This document shows, one piece after another, positions 51,058 through 58,819 of a stretch of 64,000 bases of DNA (positions are counted from its first letter, which is position 1; every line of letters begins with the position of its first letter). Below the pieces are notes generated by a model. That model worked only from the letters and a program-made list of their open reading frames with translations, was not told where the DNA came from and made no database searches. Both the position numbers and the translations under genes were made by a program. This stretch comes from Eubacterium maltosivorans (lineage in GTDB: Bacteria; Bacillota; Clostridia; Eubacteriales; Eubacteriaceae). The DNA lies in the NCBI RefSeq assembly GCF_002441855.2, contig NZ_CP029487.1, positions 3,286,001-3,350,000 of the forward strand, written 5' to 3'.

Positions 51058-51318
51058 ATGGGCAAGCGCACCGCCAGATGGACAAAGGCCCACCGCGCCC
51101 GCCTGGGCCTCACCCAGCCCCAGCTGGCCGAGGCTGTGGGCGTCAGCCTGAGCACTGTGACCCGGCTGGAGCGGGGCGACCCGGTAAGAGACTATGTGCT
51201 CGAGGACCTGGAGCGCCTGTTTGAGGACGAGCGCCCCGGCGAAAATAGTCAGAATCCTCAGCCCGGTGGGCAGAATCATCACTTCCAGCTGACCATATAC
51301 CAGGACCTCCTGAGGTGA
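51058..51318 (+). CDS. XRE-family helix-turn-helix regulator
   Basis: An 86-residue protein starting one base after the previous stop. The HTH_3 domain is clear: RARLGLTQPQLAEAVGVSLSTVTRLERGD, with recognition helix SLSTVTRLE, followed by a helical end and a Gln/Asn-rich tail (ENSQNPQPGGQNHHFQ). It probably controls expression of the cassette. Position after a KilAC-type gene is usual for phage-derived regulators. Confidence 0.85.
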   Translation: MGKRTARWTKAHRARLGLTQPQLAEAVGVSLSTVTRLERGDPVRDYVLEDLERLFEDERPGENSQNPQPGGQNHHFQLTIYQDLLR

Positions 51319-51355
51319 TAAACTGAGAGCATCACAACGAAAGGAGGAACCCCAA

Positions 51356-51592
51356 ATGGCATACGAACAGACCAAAATCAGCCATGACATGAAGATCATC
51401 TTCAACTACGGCGAGGTGGGCGGCAGCATCAAGAAAAAGAGCAAGACCTACTCCGGTCTCAACATGGACATGACTGTGGCCACCAGCGAGGCCATCACCC
51501 GCACCGGCAAAGCCATCGGCAAGCTCTGCACACCCATCGTGAACGATATCCAGAACTTTATGGGCTACAGCAATATGGAAACCTCCGCCTAA
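51356..51592 (+). CDS. DUF1659-like small protein
   Basis: A 78-residue protein starting MAYEQTKISHDMKIIFNYGEVGG after AAAGGAGG. The KxxxFxYGxVxG-S-KKKSKTYSGL motif and its place directly before a DUF2922 protein match DUF1659, a short Firmicutes family of unknown function that is commonly paired with DUF2922. The family name is given at moderate certainty. No signal or membrane segment. Confidence 0.65.
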   Translation: MAYEQTKISHDMKIIFNYGEVGGSIKKKSKTYSGLNMDMTVATSEAITRTGKAIGKLCTPIVNDIQNFMGYSNMETSA

Positions 51593-51630
51593 GGCAGAGC
51601 GAAAAAATCTGAAAGAAAGGAGAAATGAAG

Positions 51631-51867
51631 ATGGAGACAACCACGACCACCAAAGCGCTGGACCTGGAGTTTGAGCTGGAAAACGGCAAGAGCTTTACCA
51701 TCACCTGCCCCGACTATCTGGACGACCTGACAAAAGAGCAGGTCGAGGCCCAGGCCGCCGAGATCATCGCCGCCGGGGCCTTTGCCCCAGACGGCTTTAA
51801 CCTCAGCAAATTCAAGAGCTTTGAGTACATCGACAAGACCACCCGAAAAACCGAAATCGACGCGTAA
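51631..51867 (+). CDS. DUF2922 family small protein
   Basis: ATG 51631 has AGGAG eight bases upstream; an ATG at 51625 is too close to it. The 78-residue protein METTTTTKALDLEFELENGKSF matches DUF2922 (short N-terminal strand, LEFELENGKSFTITCPDYLDDLT, then an acidic helix and a KFKSFEYIDKT end). Function unknown. DUF1659 and DUF2922 genes are neighbours in many Bacilli and Clostridia, which supports both calls. Confidence 0.8.
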   Translation: METTTTTKALDLEFELENGKSFTITCPDYLDDLTKEQVEAQAAEIIAAGAFAPDGFNLSKFKSFEYIDKTTRKTEIDA

Positions 51868-51887
51868 AACACGCAGAAAGGAAAAAA

Positions 51888-52457
51888 ATGAAAACCGTCA
51901 AGAAAAGAACCGTCCTACTGCTCCTGGCAGTCCTGACCGCCGCCGGGATCCTCTACTTTGCCCTGGAGCTGAGCTGGGCGCCAATGCGGCAGAACCCGCC
52001 GCCCAGCCAGACAGAAGAAGCACCAAAGCCTGAAACGCCAGCCCCAGAAGCCCCAGCTCCTGAAGCCCCGGAGCCCGAAACGCCAGCCCAGCCCCAGAGC
52101 GGTGTCCTGGAACAACAGCCCCTCATGGTGAGCGAGCACTTCGCCCGGGATGAGTACCGCTGCGACTGCCAGGGCAGCTGCGACGGCTTCCCCGCCGAAC
52201 CCGACCCCGAGCTCGTCCGCCGCGTCGAGGCCCTGCGCCTGGCTGTGGACGCGCCCGTCATCATCACCTCCGGCGTCCGCTGTGAAAAACGCAACGAGGA
52301 GGTGGGCGGTGTGCCCTGGTCCTTCCACAAGCGCGGCGCCGCCGCCGACCTCTACAGCCCCGGCGTTCCCGTCGGCACCCTGGCCGCCCTGGCAAAGGAC
52401 TGCGGCCTCAATATCCTGCCCTACTACAGAGACGGGTATGTGCATGTGGAGATATGA
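51888..52457 (+). CDS. M15-family D-Ala-D-Ala carboxypeptidase-like wall hydrolase
   Basis: A 189-residue protein with an N-terminal membrane anchor (VLLLLAVLTAAGILYFALEL), a Pro/Ala/Glu linker of PEAPAPEAPEPETP type (residues about 38-70), and a peptidase M15A (YcbK/DUF882-like) domain: VSEHFARDEYRCDCQGSCDGFP, VIITSGVRCEKRNEEVGGVPWSFHKRGAAADLY (HxxGxAxD zinc motif) and YVHVEI (final His ligand). The zinc site is complete. It would cut peptidoglycan stem peptides on the cell surface. It is the last gene of the cassette and could be a phage-derived endolysin adapted as a membrane-held hydrolase. A terminator follows. Confidence 0.85.
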   Translation: MKTVKKRTVLLLLAVLTAAGILYFALELSWAPMRQNPPPSQTEEAPKPETPAPEAPAPEAPEPETPAQPQSGVLEQQPLMVSEHFARDEYRCDCQGSCDGFPAEPDPELVRRVEALRLAVDAPVIITSGVRCEKRNEEVGGVPWSFHKRGAAADLYSPGVPVGTLAALAKDCGLNILPYYRDGYVHVEI

Positions 52458-52460
52458 GAA

Positions 52461-52488
52461 AACCCCCGAAGTCTTTCGGGGGTTTTTT
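52461..52488 (+). terminator. Terminator of the accessory cassette
   Basis: AACCCCCGAA and TTCGGGGGTT with short loop and T6; overlaps the start of repeat element E. Confidence 0.85.
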
Positions 52489-52690
52489 AGTGGAAAGTTG
52501 ATAGTGGAAAGTGGAAAGTTCAGGTGCAAATCTGCCGCCGGCAGATTTGATGCGATGCGGCCAGAGGCCGCTGTTCCAGTCGTTTTTGCGTTAGCAAAAA
52601 CGTTCTATAACTATCCACTATCAATTTTCAACTCAAAGGGCTTCAAACTTTCCCTTTGCAGCCCACGACCGACTTTGCCGACATCCTGAA
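52489..52690. repeat. Intergenic palindromic element, copy E
   Basis: Full-length copy, the closest match to copy A: GTTGATAGTGGAAAG-type left repeats, CAAATCTGCC...GGCAGATTTG, ATGCGGCC...GGCCGC, CGTTTTTGCG...GCAAAAACG, ATCCACTATCAA-type right repeats and the end block CACGACCGACTTTGCCGACA. Terminators lie on both sides. Confidence 0.85.
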
Positions 52691-52713
52691 AGCCCCTCTC
52701 GGGGCTCTTTTTT
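52691..52713. terminator. Second terminator, right of element E
   Basis: AGCCCC and GGGGCT with a four-base loop and T-run on the plus side. Confidence 0.7.
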
Positions 52714-52777
52714 AGTTCAGCTCGGGGTAATCTCTTAAAAACACGTCGATGGCGGCCTTGATCTTCTCACAGCCGCC
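52712..52777 (-). pseudogene. C-terminal fragment of a phosphomannomutase paralogue
   Basis: On the minus strand 21 codons read GGCEKIKAAIDVFLRDYPEL and N, then TAA. The phosphomannomutase at 32161-33648 ends GGCEKIKAAIDVFLKDYPEL and EG; nineteen of the first twenty residues are the same and the first 35 bases are identical. Upstream the similarity stops (the open frame continues with LKACGVKK). No complete gene is present, so this is a leftover of a second copy or of a recombination event next to the surface locus. Confidence 0.75.
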
Positions 52778-52875
52778 TTTTTTTACGCCGCAGGCCTTTA
52801 GCCGCCCATCATCATGGCGAAAGCCCGCGTGTCACACGCGTGTCAACTTCTGCCCGTGAAACTTATAACCTGGGA

Positions 52876-52904
52876 TTGTATTAACTCTGAGCGTTATTTA
52901 TAAT
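52876..52904 (+). promoter_or_regulatory. Sigma-A promoter of the SpaA-type surface protein
   Basis: TTGTAT (52876-52881), 17 bp, TATAAT (52899-52904), 32 bp before the ATG. Between this and the manB-like fragment lies TGTCACACGCGTGTCAA (52830-52846), a pair of TGTCA repeats whose role is unclear. Confidence 0.65.
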
Positions 52905-52935
52905 GGAATTAATCACAAATGAGGAGTGTGCAATT

Positions 52936-55152
52936 ATGAGGAAACAACTTAAGTATTTGACGAAGAAGATGATTGCGCTTATTTTTGCCATGTTTTTCAC
53001 CATTGGTCTCATGCCGGCAGCGTTCGCTGAGGGCGAAGACACGAGAGACTTAACCAATGTTCTTACCGATTTACATGTCGATATGAGCTTAAAGAAATCA
53101 GACGGCGCCACAGTGCCCATCATTGTGGATAACGAAAAGGACGCGGGCTTTAATGAAGCTCTGGTTTCAGGCAGCACCATTCTTTTCGGCATTACCTGGA
53201 CCTTGGAGGAAGCGGATTTTTACGGCCAGGTAAAGGCAGGGGATTATTTTACCATTGACCTTCCCTCCGACTATTTCACCTTCCGGGACACCACCCTGAA
53301 CACCCCGCTCACCTACAACGGCGAAACCCTGGGGCACTGGGGCGTCCGGGATAACAAGATTCAGTTCACCCTGACCGATACCGGCGCGCAGAAGCGCTAT
53401 ATTAAAGGCCATTTTAACGCGAGCGGCACCCTCAAGGCCAACGAGTCCGGCGATGTCGTGATCGAGATCGGCGACGTGGCCCTGCCGCCAGTCCCGGTGG
53501 AGCCGTCCACGCCCGCTGCCCCGGACCCAGACGTCGACTTCCCCTATGAGAACTCCAATCCGCCAGCTCAGAAGCCGATTTCTAAAAACGGCTCTACCTA
53601 CGCGGGCTCCGAGGCCATTACCTGGAGCATTCCACTCAATTACGACAACATGGTCACTGCCGCCGTGCATACCAGCCCTGCCCTCACCCCGCTGAAAAAC
53701 GCTGTGGTCGAGGATACTCTGGAAAAGGACCAGACCATCAAGTCGGTCAGCATTCAGACGGTGTTTTACCGGCCGAGAAACGCCGCCGGAGAGCTCAGCA
53801 CCCAGTGGGGCGCTACCATCAGCGTCAAGAGCCAGTTCACAGAGCTGAACCAGGAGAACGGCGAAAGCCCCGACGCCTTTAAAGCCCGGGTCAAGGGATA
53901 CGGTTCGCCCGCTTACGGCGTGAGCGCGGATAAAAAATACCTGATCATCAGCCTGGGCGACGTGCCCGGAAACGGCGTGAAAATGGCGGCGGACGATACC
54001 GCCCTGCGCGCGAAATTTAAGGCCAGCAACAGCCGGCTCACCGACGCCGAGCTCGACACCATGGTCAAATCCTGGGGGACAGGCGGCATCGCCGGGGGCC
54101 AGGCGGTTGGCTACTACATCACCATCCAGGCCGAGGCCGGCCGCGCCTATGAGCAGTACAGCAACACCGCCACCCTCACCACCTCGGATAAGGCCCCGGC
54201 TGAGGCCAGCAAGTCCGTCACGCTGGAGGACCTGCAGGGCGGCATCGAGGCCGGCGAGCCCCACAGCGTGCGCCTTGAAAAGCGGAGCGCAGAGAACGGG
54301 AACCCGCTGGAAAACGCCGCATTCCAGCTGGAAGTGCTGCGGGACGGCGTGTACGTCCCCTATGTGCCCACTGACGGCGGCGGGCAGATCCGCGCCACCG
54401 GCCCGGACGGCGTGGTGGAATTCAGGCAGCTGGGCTCTGGCACCTACCGCTTTGTGGAAACCGCCGCAGCCCCGGGCTACGATAAGGACAGCGTGACCTA
54501 CAGCCCCGAGACCTTTACCATCAGCAGCGAGGACACCCAGGGCGTGGTGGTCACCGCCACCAACCTGCCGATGCCCGTCGAGCCGCCTGTGGACCCGACC
54601 CTGGTCTACGGCAGTGTCGAGCTCACCAAGGTCGATCAGGCAGACCCGCAGAAAACCCTGAAAAACGCCGGGTTCCGCCTTTATGAGCGGCAGGAGGAGG
54701 GCAGTGTGCTCTATTATAAAGACGCCAATAACGGCCTGCCCCTCTGGAGCGCCGACCCCGCCGAGGCCCAGACCTTCACCACCGACGACCAGGGCGTAAT
54801 CACCGCAGTCCATCTGCCGCTGGGCACTTATTATTTCGAGGAGATCACCCCGCCGGAGGGCTACGCCTTAAGCGAAACCCCGCTGGCCTTTACCCTGGAT
54901 GAGCACAGCACAGAGGCCGCCAAAAAGGTGGTCTTCGAGAACGCCAGAACCAGTGACCCGGCCAACCCGGCAGACCCGGCCAGCCCGGCCCCGCAGAAGC
55001 CAGGCGCGAGCGGCGCGCAGAACGCCAGGACAGCCGCGCCCGGCGGCGCCAACCCTAAAACCGGCCTGGCCGACGTCAGCGCAGCCCTTGGAATGCTCGT
55101 TCTGCTGGCAGGCGGCAGCGCCGGGCTCATGATCCTGCGCCGTAAAAAATAA
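52936..55152 (+). CDS. SpaA-type wall-anchored surface/pilin-like protein (NPKTG signal)
   Basis: ATG 52936 has GAGGAG before it; an upstream ATG lacks a site. The 738-residue protein has a signal peptide (to about 35), an N-terminal Ig-like adhesin domain (about 45-195) with TDLHVDMSLKKSDG and ITWTLEEADFYGQVKAGDYFTIDLPSDYF, a second large domain (about 215-430), then two SpaA prealbumin-like domains. These show isopeptide patterns: Lys in VRLEKRSA and Glu in YRFVETAAAPGY; Lys in VELTKVDQ and Glu in YYFEEITPPEGY. The C-terminus has ANPKTGLAD, a membrane segment and RRKK, a sortase signal of NPxTG type. It is probably an adhesin or pilus-type fibre subunit. First surface gene of the locus. Confidence 0.88.
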   Translation: MRKQLKYLTKKMIALIFAMFFTIGLMPAAFAEGEDTRDLTNVLTDLHVDMSLKKSDGATVPIIVDNEKDAGFNEALVSGSTILFGITWTLEEADFYGQVKAGDYFTIDLPSDYFTFRDTTLNTPLTYNGETLGHWGVRDNKIQFTLTDTGAQKRYIKGHFNASGTLKANESGDVVIEIGDVALPPVPVEPSTPAAPDPDVDFPYENSNPPAQKPISKNGSTYAGSEAITWSIPLNYDNMVTAAVHTSPALTPLKNAVVEDTLEKDQTIKSVSIQTVFYRPRNAAGELSTQWGATISVKSQFTELNQENGESPDAFKARVKGYGSPAYGVSADKKYLIISLGDVPGNGVKMAADDTALRAKFKASNSRLTDAELDTMVKSWGTGGIAGGQAVGYYITIQAEAGRAYEQYSNTATLTTSDKAPAEASKSVTLEDLQGGIEAGEPHSVRLEKRSAENGNPLENAAFQLEVLRDGVYVPYVPTDGGGQIRATGPDGVVEFRQLGSGTYRFVETAAAPGYDKDSVTYSPETFTISSEDTQGVVVTATNLPMPVEPPVDPTLVYGSVELTKVDQADPQKTLKNAGFRLYERQEEGSVLYYKDANNGLPLWSADPAEAQTFTTDDQGVITAVHLPLGTYYFEEITPPEGYALSETPLAFTLDEHSTEAAKKVVFENARTSDPANPADPASPAPQKPGASGAQNARTAAPGGANPKTGLADVSAALGMLVLLAGGSAGLMILRRKK

Positions 55153-55184
55153 AACCATAAAGAACACAGCAAAGCCTCGTAGTA

Positions 55185-55347
55185 TTCCGTCTCTTGGGAT
55201 TCTTAGACACGCTGAGTCGCCTTAGGCCGCATCCAATCAAATCGGCCAAAGGCTGATTTGCACCTGAACTATCAACTATCAACTATCAACTTAAAAAGCT
55301 TGCTTTTCAACCCTTTATCTCTTGCTGACATCCTTTGTATACAGTCT
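55185..55347. repeat. Intergenic palindromic element, copy F
   Basis: Contains CAAATCGGCC...GGCTGATTTG, three head-to-tail ACTATCAACT-type repeats (55268-55291) and the end block GCTGACATCC. The left half differs from copies A and E. Confidence 0.75.
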
Positions 55348-55376
55348 AAAGCCCCGGAATCATCCGGGGCTTTTTT
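55348..55376 (+). terminator. Terminator between SpaA-type gene and cyclase promoter
   Basis: AAAGCCCCGGA and TCCGGGGCTTT, four-base loop, T6. Confidence 0.9.
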
Positions 55377-55383
55377 CTGTCTG

Positions 55384-55416
55384 TATGACCGCCATATGAC
55401 CAGCGCTGCTTATAAT
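55384..55416 (+). promoter_or_regulatory. SARP-type promoter 1 (before diguanylate cyclase)
   Basis: TATGAC (55384-55389), five bases, TATGAC (55395-55400), ten bases, TATAAT (55411-55416). No -35 box; the repeats take its place. Confidence 0.75.
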
Positions 55417-55465
55417 GAGGTTAAATTGGACCGATAGGACCATTTTGCGGAAAGGAGACAAGGCA

Positions 55466-56926
55466 GTGAAGCAGCTTCAAAGAAAATCACTCTACCGTTA
55501 CGCGGCGGCTCTGTTTGTCTTTCTGTGCTACCTGGGCATCTGCCTGGCGGTCTTTTTCATCGGCATCCAGCGCGCGGTCGAGAAAAACACCCAGACCCTT
55601 CTGGCGGACAACGTGGCCAGGCAGAGCAGCCTGATGGTCTCCCTGATGGACATCGAGTTTGAAACACTGAGCGGGATGGCCAGCTATATCGGCAGCCAGA
55701 GCGACGCCCAGGACAACCAGCGTCTGATGGCCGCGCTGGCCGGCGAGAGCAAATTTCACCGGATCTCCTACTTCACCCTGGACGGCGCCGGCTACTCAAA
55801 CGAGGGCCCGGTGAACATGGACGCCCGGGACCGCGACTTTTTTAAAAAGAGCATCCAGGGACAGGAGGCCGTGAGCAGCCCCTATGAGAGCCGTGTGGAA
55901 GGCGACGAGGGCAGGGAGTTTATCGCCCTCTCGGTGCCCGTCTACCAGGGCGGGGCCATCGCCGGCGTGCTGGTGGGCAGCTACGACGTGCGCCACATCA
56001 GCGAGATTCCCTTCAGCAGCCTGTACGGCGGCAGTGGCTATGTCTATATCGTCGGCAAGGACGGCGAGGTCGTGGCCATGGACAGCCGCTACAGCCAACA
56101 GTGGGACCGCGTCAATTTTTATGATTTTTACAAAGATTATACCTTTGGGCCGGGCGCCAGCCTCGACAGCGTCCGGGACGATTTTAACAACGGGAACAGC
56201 GGCGTCCGCCTGCTCAAAAAGGGGAGCGACATCCGCTATCTGGCCTACGAGCCCATGGGCTACAACAGCTGGTTCCTGTGCTATGTGGTGCCCCAGGAGG
56301 ACGCCCAGCAGAGCTATGCCTTTATCCGCGAGTACGAGGTGGCCCTGTCCCTGTTTGTGGTGGCCGGGCTCATCATCCTGCTCTCTGTCATGCAGTACAT
56401 TAACGCGAAGGACCGCAAAATGCTCGTCACCAAGGCCCAGACCGACGCCATGACCGGGCTGCTGAACGCTGTCAGCACCCGCGAAGCCATCAACGCCTGG
56501 CTGGCCGGCGAGGAGGCATGCGGCATGCAGGCCCTTATCATGCTGGACATCGACAAATTTAAGGATGTCAACGATACCTACGGCCACGCGGTGGGCGACG
56601 AGGCCCTGCGCCAGTCCGCCGGGCTGCTCAGGGCCCATTTCCGGGGCAGCGATATCGTGGGCCGCGTGGGCGGGGATGAGTTCATCATTTTTATGAAAAA
56701 TATTCCTGACGACGCCATTGTCATCAAGCAGCTCGAGCGGCTGTGCGCGGCCTTCCACAGCCTCCGCGTGGCCGAAGCGCCTGAGCTGCGCCTTACCTGC
56801 AGCGCCGGGGCCGCTCTGGTGCCCAAGGACGGCGTAGATTTTGACGACCTGTATAAAAAGGCCGACGAGGCCATGTATATGGTCAAGCGCGGCAGCCGGG
56901 ACGGCTTTTATATTTACAGAGCATAA
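55466..56926 (+). CDS. Diguanylate cyclase with dCache sensor, in the surface locus
   Basis: GTG 55466 (VKQLQRKSLYRY) with AAAGGAG nine bases upstream; the ATG at 55415 lies on the promoter -10 box and cannot be the start. The 486-residue protein has membrane segments at about 14-34 and 290-310 bracketing a dCache sensor (VARQSSLMVSLMDIEFETLSGMA, RISYFTLDGAGYSNEG, DRDFFKKSI, YVYIVGKDGEVVAMDS). The GGDEF domain is DAMTGLLNAVSTREAI, LDIDKFKDVNDTYGHAVGD, GRVGGDEF with RxxD as RGSD, so it should be active and product-inhibited. It is the first gene after SARP-type promoter 1 and is followed by a small surface protein gene at 22 bp. Confidence 0.93.
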   Translation: MKQLQRKSLYRYAAALFVFLCYLGICLAVFFIGIQRAVEKNTQTLLADNVARQSSLMVSLMDIEFETLSGMASYIGSQSDAQDNQRLMAALAGESKFHRISYFTLDGAGYSNEGPVNMDARDRDFFKKSIQGQEAVSSPYESRVEGDEGREFIALSVPVYQGGAIAGVLVGSYDVRHISEIPFSSLYGGSGYVYIVGKDGEVVAMDSRYSQQWDRVNFYDFYKDYTFGPGASLDSVRDDFNNGNSGVRLLKKGSDIRYLAYEPMGYNSWFLCYVVPQEDAQQSYAFIREYEVALSLFVVAGLIILLSVMQYINAKDRKMLVTKAQTDAMTGLLNAVSTREAINAWLAGEEACGMQALIMLDIDKFKDVNDTYGHAVGDEALRQSAGLLRAHFRGSDIVGRVGGDEFIIFMKNIPDDAIVIKQLERLCAAFHSLRVAEAPELRLTCSAGAALVPKDGVDFDDLYKKADEAMYMVKRGSRDGFYIYRA

Positions 56927-56948
56927 ACCACCGAGAGGAGAGAGAACC

Positions 56949-57248
56949 ATGACCACAAAAGCGCGAAGCGCCCTGTTTCTGCTGTGCGCCCTGTTTCTGC
57001 TGGCCTGCCTGCCCGCAGCCGCGGCTGCCAGCGGGACCGACGCCGGAACCGAGATCACCCTCACCACCCCCAGCGCCGCCGAAGCCCAAAACACCACCGA
57101 AACCATCGGCCCCAGCCCGGTGCCGCTGGCGAAGCCGCAGCGGGAAATGTGCGCCCTGTCCGCCCCGGTGGCATCCGGCATCGCCGCGGTCATCATCGCT
57201 GCCGTCACCGCTGTGGTCATTATCCGAAAAGCGTCGAAGCTGGAATAA
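56949..57248 (+). CDS. Small secreted/membrane-anchored protein
   Basis: ATG 56949 has GAGGAGAGAGA upstream. The 99-residue product has a signal peptide (residues 1-26, LFLLACLPAAAAAS), a Thr/Ala/Ser-rich outer part (GTEITLTTPSAAEAQNTTETIG), and a C-terminal membrane segment (APVASGIAAVIIAAVTAVVII) with RKASKLE at the end. It has no clear sortase motif. Its place between the cyclase and the TasA-like gene suggests a surface role, perhaps as an accessory or minor fibre component. Function unknown. Confidence 0.65.
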   Translation: MTTKARSALFLLCALFLLACLPAAAAASGTDAGTEITLTTPSAAEAQNTTETIGPSPVPLAKPQREMCALSAPVASGIAAVIIAAVTAVVIIRKASKLE

Positions 57249-57314
57249 AGCATTGAGAAAAGTGTCAAAAAGATGTAACATATACATAAAGGAACCGATC
57301 TGGCCGCCGCAGTG

Positions 57315-57347
57315 TGTGACTGCTGTGTGACAACCCCTGCGTATAAT
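57315..57347 (+). promoter_or_regulatory. SARP-type promoter 2 (before TasA-like gene)
   Basis: TGTGAC (57315-57320), five bases, TGTGAC (57326-57331), ten bases, TATAAT (57342-57347). No -35 box. Same spacing as promoters 1 and 3. Confidence 0.8.
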
Positions 57348-57414
57348 CGTAGGTAAGATTACAGAACATCGAGGTGAAAACCCTTTAAATTATCGATATA
57401 AGGAGTAAAGTCCA

Positions 57415-58083
57415 ATGAAAAAGAAAAGAAATATCCTGATCATCATCGCCATCATTGCCATAGTAGCGGCAATCGGCAGCACGATGGCAGCCTTTGTCGC
57501 CTCGACAGCCACTCAGAAAGACGTGTCCGCCGCCAGGCTCGGCATCAAAATCGTACAGAACGGCGGTCAGACAGCTAAAGACGTCAAAAGCCTGGATACC
57601 GCCGAGGACAGAAAGGCAGGCTACCAGTACGCCGGCATGCCCGGCGACACCGTGAGCGAGAAAGTAGCCGTAAAATCCGACGCGAACAGCAAGGACAGCT
57701 ACATCCGCATCACCATCAACCGCAGCTGGACCGATAAAGACGGCAAAAAAGACTTTAAGCTGTCCCCGAAAGAGATCGGCATTGAGAGAGACAATGACAG
57801 CTGGCTGGTGGCCGAAGACCCTGAAGAACCAGAGGTGATCTACTGCTACTACACAAAGAAAGTGAGCGGGGACGCCACCACCGAGAACGTCATGGACCGC
57901 TTCACCATTTTAAAGGATAAAGTTCAGGAAAACAGCAACGCCTACGCGGGCTACAGCGCCAACATCACCTTCGAGGCCGACGCCGTCCAGGCCGAGGCCG
58001 GAGAAAAGGCCATGCTCGCCGAGTGGGGCATTATCCCAGAGCTCGACGCGGCCGGCAACCTGACAGGCTATACCGAACAGTAG
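57415..58083 (+). CDS. TasA/camelysin-type (SipW-dependent signal) fibre protein
   Basis: A 222-residue protein. The N-terminus KKKRNILIIIAIIAIVAAIGSTMAAFVASTATQKD is the long SipW-type signal with the A-x-T-D/S-like cleavage region and following SAARLGIKIVQNG strand of TasA/camelysin family members. The rest is a beta-rich jelly-roll-like domain (GDTVSEKVAVKSDANSKDSYIRITINRSW, NSNAYAGYSANITFEADAVQ). TasA in Bacillus forms biofilm amyloid-like fibres and camelysin is a surface metalloprotease; here no HEXXH is seen, so a fibre role is preferred. A signal peptidase SipW is not in the window. First gene after SARP-type promoter 2 and followed by two surface genes. Confidence 0.82.
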   Translation: MKKKRNILIIIAIIAIVAAIGSTMAAFVASTATQKDVSAARLGIKIVQNGGQTAKDVKSLDTAEDRKAGYQYAGMPGDTVSEKVAVKSDANSKDSYIRITINRSWTDKDGKKDFKLSPKEIGIERDNDSWLVAEDPEEPEVIYCYYTKKVSGDATTENVMDRFTILKDKVQENSNAYAGYSANITFEADAVQAEAGEKAMLAEWGIIPELDAAGNLTGYTEQ

Positions 58084-58100
58084 GATAGGAGGAAAGCAAA

Positions 58101-58817
58101 ATGAAAAAGAAAATCGTCACCCTTTTAATCACCGCCGCCCTCCTGCTTGCCACCGGGCTCAGCGCCTCAGCGGCCGAGACCATCACCTTTAGAGGCCAGG
58201 CCGAAAAATTCGTGACCAGCGTAGACGGCGACGTCGAAACCTTTACCGACATGCTGCCCGGAGAGACACGCACCGTCAGCCTCACCCTCAGCAACGAGGA
58301 CAGCAGCGAGATGAAATTTTACATGAGCGCCGAAATTCTGGACAACATCGCCAGTAAAACCGCCGACTCCCAGGCTGTGTACGACTTTGTCATCAGCAAG
58401 AACGGCCAGCCCTTCTTTACCACCATCATCGGCGGGGGCACCGCCAAAAACACCTCGGCCGGCGAAAAGTACTTAGACGAGAGCAACAACATTCTCTTAG
58501 ATACCCTGGCCAGGGGCCAGAGCGACGTGATCGACATCAGCCTGACCCTGGAGGGCAACTCCACCGGAAACAGCTACATGGAAAAAACCGGGCAGATCCA
58601 GCTCGTGTTCACCGCGTCCACGCCCGATAACCCTGCCGGCGGCGGCACAAACGTCGTCGAGCGGCTCGTCCAGGCCATCACCCATCCCGGGGCCACCGGC
58701 CCGAACACCGGCCTTAACGGCGGCAGCCCATACCTGCTCATCGCGGGAGCCTGCGTCGTGATCGCTGTGGTCGTGATCATCATCCTGATCGTGACCCGAA
58801 AGAAGAAGGAGGAATAA
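58101..58817 (+). CDS. Surface protein with sortase-type signal, TasA-operon partner
   Basis: A 238-residue protein. Signal peptide residues 1-25 (LLATGLSASAAE), a single beta-sandwich domain about 28-185 (DGDVETFTDMLPGETRTVSLTLSNEDSSEMKFYMSAEILDN, resembling pilin or invasin folds) and a C-terminus with GATGPNTGLNGG, a long membrane segment and TRKKKEE, a variant sortase signal (PNTG). The arrangement, gap 17 bp after the TasA-like gene and 2 bp before the next, suggests it is an anchor or cap for the fibre. Not recognised as a named family. Confidence 0.72.
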   Translation: MKKKIVTLLITAALLLATGLSASAAETITFRGQAEKFVTSVDGDVETFTDMLPGETRTVSLTLSNEDSSEMKFYMSAEILDNIASKTADSQAVYDFVISKNGQPFFTTIIGGGTAKNTSAGEKYLDESNNILLDTLARGQSDVIDISLTLEGNSTGNSYMEKTGQIQLVFTASTPDNPAGGGTNVVERLVQAITHPGATGPNTGLNGGSPYLLIAGACVVIAVVVIIILIVTRKKKEE

Positions 58818-58819
58818 AC

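Noticed and set aside
52830-52846. TGTCAC-N5-TGTCAA direct repeat before the SpaA-type gene as a fourth SARP site
   Set aside because: Sequence differs from T(A/G)TGAC and no -10 box follows at ten bases; a normal sigma-A promoter with a -35 box lies downstream.
53167-54813. 548-codon open frame on the minus strand under the SpaA-type gene
   Set aside because: It is the mirror of a GC-rich coding sequence; it has no ribosome-binding site, no recognisable domain, and the plus-strand gene shows clear SpaA and sorting motifs.
55796-57268. 490-codon minus-strand frame opposite the cyclase of the surface locus
   Set aside because: Shadow of the GGDEF gene and the following small gene; composition typical of antisense frames.
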